Positions 57,116-64,000 of a stretch of DNA of 64,000 nucleotides are shown here, in pieces. Below the pieces are notes generated by a model. It was not told the DNA's origin. It made no database searches and was given only the letters and a program-made list of their open reading frames with translations. Position 1 is the first letter of the stretch. The number at the start of each line of letters is the position of its first letter. Position numbers and translations under genes: made by a program. This DNA comes from Methanococcus voltae PS (GTDB taxonomy: Archaea > AGJL01 > Methanococci > Methanococcales > Methanococcaceae), in NCBI RefSeq assembly GCF_024807035.1, contig NZ_JANUCQ010000001.1:62001-126000 (forward strand), written 5' to 3'.

Positions 57116-57658
57116 TTACCACCATACTTTTTTAATTCCTAATTTATACGCAATTATATTTGATATCAAATGAACAATTGGCGAGAGTAATATTAATAAT
57201 ATTGCCATGTTCAATGAAGCAGGTATATAAAAGTAACCAAATATTAGGGCAAATACTATAAATGTTAATTGGTCCCATAAGGGTGCAGAACCGCCCTGCG
57301 AAATATTAAATCTTCTTTTCACAAAACTTCCAAACATGTCTCCAAATAAGGCACCAGATGATAAAAGCAACCCTAATATTATATATTGCATTAATCCAAC
57401 ATTTAAAAACATCATCCAATCTATATTAAAGTAATTGCCAACAAAATATTGCAGTATTGAGCCAATAACCCCACAAGTTATTCCTGAAATTGTTCCCTTG
57501 ATTGTTACTCCATTTCCTATTAATCTACGACCATCAACAAAGTTTTTGCCTCCATCTAAAGGAGTTCCCCCGCCAAAAACACAAGCCATAGCATTTGCAA
57601 TATATGCAGGTATTATATACCATACTGAGCTCAATAGTAAAAATACGTAATAATCCAT
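57116..57658 (-). CDS. carS: CDP-archaeol synthase
   Basis: CarS activates unsaturated archaetidic acid with CTP before polar head groups are added to archaeal lipids. The 180-residue membrane protein has about five hydrophobic segments and the CarS motif regions: PLDGGKNFVDGRRLIGNG, GDMFGSFVKRR and PLWDQLTF, all in family order. AGAGGGATTTT precedes the ATG. The gene is followed directly by the ACT-domain gene. Confidence 0.93.
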   Translation of the reverse strand: MDYYVFLLLSSVWYIIPAYIANAMACVFGGGTPLDGGKNFVDGRRLIGNGVTIKGTISGITCGVIGSILQYFVGNYFNIDWMMFLNVGLMQYIILGLLLSSGALFGDMFGSFVKRRFNISQGGSAPLWDQLTFIVFALIFGYFYIPASLNMAILLILLSPIVHLISNIIAYKLGIKKVWW

Positions 57659-57955
57659 AAAATCCCTCTAGTGTAAACCTATGTTTATTATTGTATATCA
57701 CTATTTAAATTTACCGAATATCTCTTAAATAACGTTCTCTAAAAATAGCGTATATTTTTGTAAAAAAGGTATTTTTAAACATTTAAATAATTATTAATTT
57801 AAAACAATAAAATAGGAAAATTTAGTATCTAACGATGAAAAATATATTTATTTGCAAAAATAATATAGATGTTATTTTAGTATAATTTGTTATACTTTAT
57901 TTTATTTTTACTTTATTTTAATTAGTTCTATATTATAGTGTACTTCTTTTTTTAA

Positions 57956-58330
57956 TTAGTCTTTTTTCTCTTTTACTATTTTTTCAATTATGGTGTTAGA
58001 TGGAACTGCCATAATTTTGGTTTCACAAAGTCTTACGATTTTACCTGTATTCCTTAATTTATTTTTTAAATCTGTAAGGACTTTAGCATAATCATCATCT
58101 ATATCTCTTTCAAGGTCAATAGTGTTTGCAATAACTAAGTAACCAGCTTCAACCAATACTGAAATTTCAGTAGAATCTTTGAAGTCTTCAAGTTCGCAAA
58201 CTTTTATTTTTACTAATTCATTTCCTTCGTAGGTTTTAACCGGTAATTCAATGTACTCTTCTATTGGTACAGGACTACTTGGTTTCAAGGTTTCTGTTGA
58301 TGATATCATTTTTTTTATTTTTTTAAACAT
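57956..58330 (-). CDS. sepF: Cell division protein SepF
   Basis: Archaeal SepF anchors FtsZ to the membrane. The 124-residue product has an N-terminal amphipathic membrane-targeting helix (MFKKIKKMIS), a Pro/Ser linker and a compact C-terminal SepF domain (VLVEAGYLVIANTIDLER and RLCETKIMAVPSN). Its ribosome-binding site TAGGTG overlaps the stop codon of the upstream GTPase gene, so the two are almost certainly translated together. Confidence 0.92.
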   Translation of the reverse strand: MFKKIKKMISSTETLKPSSPVPIEEYIELPVKTYEGNELVKIKVCELEDFKDSTEISVLVEAGYLVIANTIDLERDIDDDYAKVLTDLKNKLRNTGKIVRLCETKIMAVPSNTIIEKIVKEKKD

Positions 58331-58340
58331 TTTAGGACAC

Positions 58341-58901
58341 CTATCTCTTCAGTATTGTTATTATTACGTTAATTAGTTCGTTAATACCTTCATAAGACAT
58401 TGCAGAAGTGAAGTATACTTTATTATTTAGCCTTTCTTCAACGGCAGTGGTTAAGGAATTTCTTTCAGAATGGGATAATAAGTCACATTTATTTACAACA
58501 ACAATTATGGGTTTTTGATATCTATATTTTAAAAGGTGATGTAATTTTTCAAAACTTTTGAAAAGACCATCTTTTGCATCGATAACGTGAATTATCATAT
58601 CTGAGCTATCTATCTCTTCAAAAGTTTTTTCTAAAACATTGCCAACCATTACAACAGACTTGTCTTCACCAGAGTATAAACCCCCCAAATCAGCAAAGGT
58701 TATGTCTGCAAATTCTGGATTTTGCTTTAATCTACCTATTTTTAGCTTTCCCCAATATTTTCGAACCGGTTTTTTTGTGGTACCGCCCACTTCTGAAACT
58801 TCGGAAATACTCTTTCCAAATATTTTGTTAACAATAGATGATTTTCCCGAATTTTCAGGCCCCATCATTGCTATTTTATACTTTTTAATATTACTATTCA
58901 T
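58341..58901 (-). CDS. Small Ras-like/Era-like GTPase linked to sepF
   Basis: The 186-residue product has the full set of GTPase motifs: P-loop GPENSGKS (G1), DLGG (G3), NKCD (G4) and SAM (G5), plus the switch region GGTTKKPVRKY. It has no extra domain. It lies 10 bases before sepF on the same strand. The close pairing suggests a role in cell division, but no direct evidence is visible. The ATG at 58901 has only a weak GTGAAAAAAG site. Confidence 0.85.
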   Translation of the reverse strand: MNSNIKKYKIAMMGPENSGKSSIVNKIFGKSISEVSEVGGTTKKPVRKYWGKLKIGRLKQNPEFADITFADLGGLYSGEDKSVVMVGNVLEKTFEEIDSSDMIIHVIDAKDGLFKSFEKLHHLLKYRYQKPIIVVVNKCDLLSHSERNSLTTAVEERLNNKVYFTSAMSYEGINELINVIITILKR

Positions 58902-59381
58902 CTTTTTTCACTATTTTGATATATTATACCTATATAGTTAAATTATGATAGTTATAGGGTTATATAATTTACTATATTACATAATTATATAATTATACAA
59001 TATACTATAATTTATACTATTCGATATATACTTAAAAATGCTTTTTTAATATAATTTATGGGTTATGTTATTATATGTCCAATATTAGCCTATGATATAT
59101 AATAAAATATCCATTTAATTAATTAGTTGGTTAAATATAAGGATATAAAGTTTTAACATTATAAATATTTTAAATATGTAAATAGAATTGATAAATAATA
59201 CTATATAAATAATATTAATAATTTATGATATGATTTTCACTATTTTTGTATATTTCTCATATTTTACATATTTCACACGTATTATACAAATAGGATTAAA
59301 AATAAGTTTGATTAATTCAATAAATAATTACAATCAAAAATCAATAAAAAAAAGGGAATTGATAGTTTATTTGAATTTAAT
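58902..59381. other. 480-base spacer between the GTPase gene and mat
   Basis: The 5' part should contain the promoter of the GTPase-sepF operon, with several TATA-like words, none clearly best. The part next to mat holds the mat terminator. I see no gene or structured RNA in it. Confidence 0.5.
59346..59353 (-). terminator. Oligo-T terminator of mat
   Basis: The minus strand reads CCCTTTTTTTTATTG shortly after the mat stop codon, an eight-T run of the kind that ends archaeal transcripts. Confidence 0.5.
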
Positions 59382-60599
59382 TTAGAATGTAGTTACTTTT
59401 CCTTCAATAATTCTTTCAGTAACTGTTTCTACATTATCAAGCCATTTTTGAGCTACTTTTTCGATTTCAGAATTTAAACCCTCAACTGTAAAGCCTTCAG
59501 CAGGTATAATCTCAATGCTTAACATTTTTGGTTCATTAATTGGTTTACCAATTTGGCTTAATATTCTGATTTGGCATTCTTGAACGCCTTCAATTTTAGC
59601 AACATCTTCTGCAACGGTATTTGCCAATATGTTGTATATCTTACCAATGTGGTTTATTGGGTTTTTACCACTTGTAGCTTCCATACTCATAGGTCTGAAT
59701 GGCGTAATTAATCCGTTTGCTCTGTTTCCTCTACCTACTGAACCATCGTCACCCATTTCTGCAGATGTGCCAGTAACGGTTAAGAAAATACAGTCTTTAT
59801 CATCGTCAGCTGTGTTTATATATACTTCAACTTCGAAGTCTCCAGCATACTTTTTAGCGTTTTCTTCAACTTTTTTCTTTGCAATTTCTTTAACTTTAAT
59901 GTAGTCATCGCAAGAATTGATGTATTTGTCCACAGCACCCATCGCAATAGTTAAAGTTACTTTATTTTCTTCTCTTAATCCCATAACTTTAATATCTTCA
60001 CCGATTGCAGGAACTTCTGCCTTCATAGCATCTGAATTTAATAATCTTTCTGTTTCAAGTACTAATTTTTCAGTAATACTTAATGGAGCATGTCCAACAC
60101 CAAATGAGGTATCGTTAGCATGTGGTATTGCGTTTCTTTCTCTATCGAATACTTCTACTAAATCAACTGAACCTTGTCCTATTCTGCAGTCTACGATTAT
60201 ATCTCTTTCTAAATCTGCATTTCTAATGGTTTTCTTTAAGTATTCCCTAGCAGCGTTTACTGCAGTGGAGTTAACTGGTAATTTTATAATTTCTCCAGTT
60301 TCTTTGTTTAATACTTCCATTGTAGCTCTACCGGATAATAATACATAGATAGGGGTTATCATTTCTCCGCCACCAAGTTTAGGATATGCGTAACCGCCAA
60401 CCAATTCAACCTGGTCAGTATTATGGTGTAAAACTACACCTAAATGTTCTTTGTACATTTTACATAACGCAACGCTAACGCTTTCTGCAACACCGTCGCA
60501 AATACTGTCCGGGTGACCGATACCTTTTCTTTCTACAATTTCAATAGGGGTTTCGTTTATTGGAGCTCTTTCTAATTTTTTAACAACTATATTTGACAT
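59382..60599 (-). CDS. mat: Archaeal-type S-adenosylmethionine synthetase
   Basis: This enzyme makes SAM from methionine and ATP. The 405-residue product is of the archaeal class, not the bacterial MetK class: it begins with [32 protein letters not shown], split here as [18 protein letters not shown], and contains [16 protein letters not shown] and [28 protein letters not shown] precedes the ATG. The leader holds a GC-rich patch at 60639-60671. Confidence 0.97.
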   Translation of the reverse strand: MSNIVVKKLERAPINETPIEIVERKGIGHPDSICDGVAESVSVALCKMYKEHLGVVLHHNTDQVELVGGYAYPKLGGGEMITPIYVLLSGRATMEVLNKETGEIIKLPVNSTAVNAAREYLKKTIRNADLERDIIVDCRIGQGSVDLVEVFDRERNAIPHANDTSFGVGHAPLSITEKLVLETERLLNSDAMKAEVPAIGEDIKVMGLREENKVTLTIAMGAVDKYINSCDDYIKVKEIAKKKVEENAKKYAGDFEVEVYINTADDDKDCIFLTVTGTSAEMGDDGSVGRGNRANGLITPFRPMSMEATSGKNPINHIGKIYNILANTVAEDVAKIEGVQECQIRILSQIGKPINEPKMLSIEIIPAEGFTVEGLNSEIEKVAQKWLDNVETVTERIIEGKVTTF

Positions 60600-60908
60600 T
60601 TTATCACCATTTTTGGTATGGAGTGATGTAGATTGTTAGATTACAGGGCTTCGGTTTTAAGTCTAATCCTGCATTAAATGATTTTTTATAACAATAATCT
60701 ATTTCTAATTTAAAAATTATAGACTATTAAATAATACTGTTTTTTAAACTTTTAATATTATAACTTATTTTTATATATAATATTTGTTATTTTTTTGAAA
60801 TGCTAAAAATATTCAATACATACTATACTTAGGGGTATATATAGTAATCACCTTTAAAAAATATTATTTATACAAAAGTAATAAAATAGAAAAATCTATT
60901 AATTTTAA
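60600..60908. other. 309-base spacer with mat leader element
   Basis: The spacer holds the mat leader. A GC-rich patch at 60639-60671 has two crossing complementarities on the minus strand: CAGG with CCTG and GATTA with TAATC, so it could fold two ways or form a pseudoknot. Apart from this the spacer is AT-rich and has no gene. Confidence 0.4.
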
Positions 60909-62672
60909 TTATAGTTTTCGATAGGTTTTTTCAAGTATTCTCAATTTCTTAACTACTTCTATAGAGTTTTGACCTAATATCCATATCATAGGTTCTATTT
61001 GGTGTCCACCTTTGTTATATACTATATCTAACGTACAGTCAAAATTTTCTTTGAATCCTATGAAGTCATACAGTATTTTATTTTTACAGTATTTACAATC
61101 GCTACAATTTTCACGGTCTTCAGGGTTTATTTTATTACATTCTTCCCTTAAATTAGCTAAAGTTTCACTTTTACTTAAATTTTTAGAAATTGGTGCTTTA
61201 TTAATCAAATTAGAGGATAATATATCGCGAATACCATCTAAATCTTCCTTTAATTTTTTTAAATTATTTATATTTTCATTTTCCATATCATTTAAATAGT
61301 TGGATTCATTCAATTGATTTGTTTCAGCTGAATTCTCTTCAATATATTTACCATTTTTATTATCGTTAATATTTTTATTATCTTCATTATCTTCATTATT
61401 TTCTAAATCTTTTTTAAATTTATCGCTATCTTTTCCTATTTCACTAATTTTTGCATCGGTTTTAATATCTCTACTTAAATCTAACATATAATTTTTTTCT
61501 TGGAGTCCAATGTATTTTTCAATCAAGTAATTTTTAAATGCATTATCTATTCCGATACCCACCTTACGTATATTTTCAAACCCATCTGTTTTAAAATGGC
61601 TAATGCAGAATATGCCATCTTCTTTAAGCCTTTCCATAAGTTTTTCATTAAATCTAACGCCCATTGTAGCTCTTATTTTTGGGTCATACTTATTAGCTGT
61701 TATTATAACATCAGTTAATATTTTAGATGCTCCAAATTTAAACTCGCCTGCTTTATGATACCCGCCAGTATCTTTATCTTTTATTAGCCTACCTGAAAGA
61801 GCACATATATCGTAGCGGTTTTTTGGCAATATCGTACATTCTCCAATATTTGAACCAACGTCGGGAATTAAGGTATATTTAATATTTTTTAACAAGAATA
61901 ACGAATATTCAAGATTTTTATAGATTGTTTTTTCGTTAATAAATAATGGGTTTGTATTGTATCCATACCTAGTTTTTTTTGCATAAATAACAGAGCCGAG
62001 TACCAACTTTTTTGCATTTTTTATTGCACTAATCAACGGCATTCTGGTGGAGAAACCAGCAATAGCCGAAGAAAATACGCAACCAGTTCCATGAACTTCT
62101 TTATTTATTTTTCTACCATTAAATATTGCTATTTTAGTTCCTGAATACTTTTGTAGTGTATCATTAATCCCTGTAACCAATACACTTAGTTCTTTTAAAT
62201 TTTCATCGTAGTATTTTTCTTTTTTTAATTTAGTATACATATAATGCTTTATAAATTTGAATTCCTCGTTATTCGGCGTTATTAAATAACATTTATTAAA
62301 TAAGTCCACATATAAGTCCAGTGTTTCTTTATCGGTTAATAATCTGCCAGTAGTGGATTTTATAACTGGGTCACATATTATTTTAAAATCATAGTCTTTA
62401 TGATATTTTAATATTAATTCAATTGCATTTTTGGACAGTACTCCTGTTTTTACACATTTTATATTAAAATCTTCAAATATGGATTCAAATTGTTCTTCAA
62501 GTATTTGTTTTGATACGTCTTCTTTAGAATATACTTTCTGGTTGTTTTGAGGTATAAGTGATGTTATAATGGTTAATGGATTATTGCCAGTTTCTTTAAT
62601 TGTTTTAGCATCAGCAATTACTCCTGCACCACCGGTGGGGTCGTAGCCACCTATTGCAAGCACATTTTTCAT
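60909..62672 (-). CDS. thiDN: Bifunctional HMP-P kinase / thiamine phosphate synthase (ThiD-ThiN) with large insertion
   Basis: The N-terminal half is ThiD (GGYDPTGGAGVIADAKT, CDPVIKSTTG, and the catalytic HGTGCVFSSAIAGF), which phosphorylates HMP phosphate. From about residue 260 comes ThiN, which joins HMP-PP and thiazole phosphate (PDVGSNIGECTILPKN, SGRLIKDKDTGGY, ATMGVRFNEKL). The ThiN core is interrupted after GIDNAFKN by about 150 residues of Asn/Asp/Glu-rich sequence, a helical part and a Cys cluster (CSDCKYC), then resumes with VYNKGGHQIEPMIWILG. The total length of 587 is far above the usual 420-450. GAGGTGCCCAT precedes the ATG. Confidence 0.9.
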   Translation of the reverse strand: MKNVLAIGGYDPTGGAGVIADAKTIKETGNNPLTIITSLIPQNNQKVYSKEDVSKQILEEQFESIFEDFNIKCVKTGVLSKNAIELILKYHKDYDFKIICDPVIKSTTGRLLTDKETLDLYVDLFNKCYLITPNNEEFKFIKHYMYTKLKKEKYYDENLKELSVLVTGINDTLQKYSGTKIAIFNGRKINKEVHGTGCVFSSAIAGFSTRMPLISAIKNAKKLVLGSVIYAKKTRYGYNTNPLFINEKTIYKNLEYSLFLLKNIKYTLIPDVGSNIGECTILPKNRYDICALSGRLIKDKDTGGYHKAGEFKFGASKILTDVIITANKYDPKIRATMGVRFNEKLMERLKEDGIFCISHFKTDGFENIRKVGIGIDNAFKNYLIEKYIGLQEKNYMLDLSRDIKTDAKISEIGKDSDKFKKDLENNEDNEDNKNINDNKNGKYIEENSAETNQLNESNYLNDMENENINNLKKLKEDLDGIRDILSSNLINKAPISKNLSKSETLANLREECNKINPEDRENCSDCKYCKNKILYDFIGFKENFDCTLDIVYNKGGHQIEPMIWILGQNSIEVVKKLRILEKTYRKL

Positions 62673-62952
62673 ATGGGCACCTCAAACATTGATAACGTAG
62701 TAAAATACTTAAAATATCGACTTAAATAAATTATTTGTGTTTAGCTCTTTATACATTTTTTTATAATATTATGGATATACTAATATAAAATTATTTTTAA
62801 TTATGTTTTTATTCTGTGGGCGTAATTACTTGAATACTGAAATATAACTTGTGAAACATAAAATATACTAGTTGTATAAAAAAATGGCACTAAAAAATAA
62901 GGTAAATAAAAATTCAAAAAATAGGAAAATAGAAAAATAAGAATAAAATAAT

Positions 62953-63822
62953 TTATAAATTTAATTCAATATATTCTCTTTTTATAGATGGTACTTCAGA
63001 TATACAGTCTGTTTTTATATTATTAAGTACAAAACCGTCCATATCTTTTAAATAAACCAATAAACACCCCTTAATGGTGACATTTACAGTTGGTGCTTCT
63101 TTTTTCATCTTATCTACTAGTATTAACAAATCTTTAACGTAGCCTATATCATCAATATTTGTTATTTCTTTAAGTTCTGAAGCATTAGAATCATGAACTA
63201 TAAGTTGATGTAACATAATTTCATGAACACCAATTTTTTCCATTTCTTTTGCAAGATTTATAAGTTCTTGCTCATTATAATTTGGAATATAAATACTTCT
63301 GACTATTGTATGGAAATTTTTTGCACATAATTTAATATTTTCAAATATTTTATCATAATTATCATTATTTGATAATTTAAAGTGCTTTTCAGGATTTTTA
63401 GAATCTGAGCTTAAACTAATCATAACCATATCTAATCCTAGCTCTTTTAATTCATTAATCAGATTTTCATTTAACAGTGAACCATTAGTTTGAAGGTCAC
63501 ACCTTTTACCATGTGATTTTACATATTTTACAGCTTTTTTAACTTTTTCAGGATAGGTTAATGGTTCTCCATACTGACTTATTGTAACTGCCTTATTTTC
63601 TTTTATATCTCCATAAAGACCTGCTTTTACTTCTGTTAATTTTGAATAGCAGAAAATACAATTGTGATTACATTTTTGAGTTATTTCAATGGATGGATGA
63701 TGATGGGGGTCTTTATTATTTAAATCAAGACCTTCACAGCCTATACAATGGTTAGTTACTCTTAAATCTTTCACTATATTCTCTAATTTTTCACAAATGT
63801 CATTTCTAAGTACTATTTTCAT
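62953..63822 (-). CDS. Radical SAM protein
   Basis: The 289-residue product has the radical SAM cluster motif CNHNCIFC (residues about 51-58) and the following glycine-rich segment SQYGEPLTYPEKVKK, and the RCDLQTNGSLLNE strand typical of the superfamily. Two extra Cys near the N-terminus (NHCIGCEG) could add a metal site. No SPASM domain is visible. The substrate is unknown. AAGGGATATT precedes the ATG. It is transcribed alone as far as the window shows. Confidence 0.83.
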   Translation of the reverse strand: MKIVLRNDICEKLENIVKDLRVTNHCIGCEGLDLNNKDPHHHPSIEITQKCNHNCIFCYSKLTEVKAGLYGDIKENKAVTISQYGEPLTYPEKVKKAVKYVKSHGKRCDLQTNGSLLNENLINELKELGLDMVMISLSSDSKNPEKHFKLSNNDNYDKIFENIKLCAKNFHTIVRSIYIPNYNEQELINLAKEMEKIGVHEIMLHQLIVHDSNASELKEITNIDDIGYVKDLLILVDKMKKEAPTVNVTIKGCLLVYLKDMDGFVLNNIKTDCISEVPSIKREYIELNL

Positions 63823-64000
63823 AATATCCCTTATAATATTGATTATTATATTACTAATTTATATTAATAATTTTCAGAATTTCGAATTTTCAAAGCTTTA
63901 AATTTTTAAAATCTCATAAATAAATTTAAATCATAATCTTAAAATATAATAAAAATGATATTTAATACCCATATGTGCATATTATCAAAACTATCTTTGA

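Noticed and set aside
62673-62952. TPP riboswitch upstream of the ThiD-ThiN gene
   Set aside because: The conserved CTGAGA word and GC-rich stems are absent from the AT-rich leader.

Overview
The window is chromosomal DNA of a mesophilic methanogenic archaeon of the genus Methanococcus, most likely M. voltae. The base composition is very AT-rich, genes are short and tightly packed, ribosome-binding sites are GGTG-type, TTG and GTG starts are frequent, and TATA boxes of the TTTATATA type precede tRNA genes. Two features point to M. voltae: the archaellum locus reads flaA, flaB1, flaB2, flaB3, flaC to flaJ, and the tiny selenoprotein VhuU encodes a 25-residue segment (without Met1) ending in the metal-ligand motif, which matches the published M. 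voltae subunit.

Layout. 1-5 kb: a truncated unknown gene, a CrtI-like FAD oxidoreductase, a lone tungstate-binding lipoprotein (wtpA) and pdxT. 5.05-5.77 kb: five tRNA genes on the minus strand (Asn, Met/Ile2, Glu, Leu, His) diverging from tRNA-Phe. 6-15 kb: housekeeping and cofactor genes (bpsA, rps8e, pyrB, cbiF, phosphomevalonate dehydratase large subunit, a CofE-like paralog, a HEAT-repeat protein). 15-26 kb: the archaellum locus. 26-43 kb: a PAPS-reductase-like protein, a RecJ-like DHH protein, a phosphoesterase, a class III pilin, intron-containing tRNA-Trp, glmS, an Nfo-like protein, a UbiA prenyltransferase, a regulator/RND/secreted-protein operon, cbf5, a ferredoxin, comE and a HisA/HisF-related gene. 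43.6-52 kb: a hydrogenotrophic energy block on the minus strand, hdrA-vhuD-vhuG-vhuA-vhuU-vhuB-fwdB. 52-64 kb: a VOC protein, a structured RNA candidate, methanogenesis marker 8, isopentenyl phosphate kinase, tRNA-Sec, hom with an ACT-domain gene and carS, a GTPase-sepF pair, archaeal SAM synthetase, a ThiD-ThiN fusion and a radical SAM protein.

How it fits together. The hdrA-vhu block couples H2 oxidation to heterodisulfide reduction and to CO2 reduction through formylmethanofuran dehydrogenase. It holds four in-frame UGA codons that I read as selenocysteine: HdrA residue 197, VhuD residues 14 and 65, VhuU residue 20. The cognate tRNA-Sec(UCA) lies about 3.3 kb upstream of hdrA. Two archaeal SECIS hairpins (GAA opposite A internal loop) lie just 3' of vhuU and vhuD. 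A third, complete SECIS-like hairpin lies 3' of fwdB, although fwdB has a plain Cys codon (TGT) at the metal-ligand position where close relatives are reported to carry selenocysteine. This looks like a SECIS left behind after a recent Sec-to-Cys change and is the most striking observation here. The second is a free-standing structured RNA candidate at 52985-53115 with three helices and a possible pseudoknot. Four genes of archaeal membrane-lipid synthesis (phosphomevalonate dehydratase, IPK, a likely DGGGP synthase, CDP-archaeol synthase) are scattered through the window.

Limits: all calls come from reading the sequence; no similarity search or RNA folding program was run.
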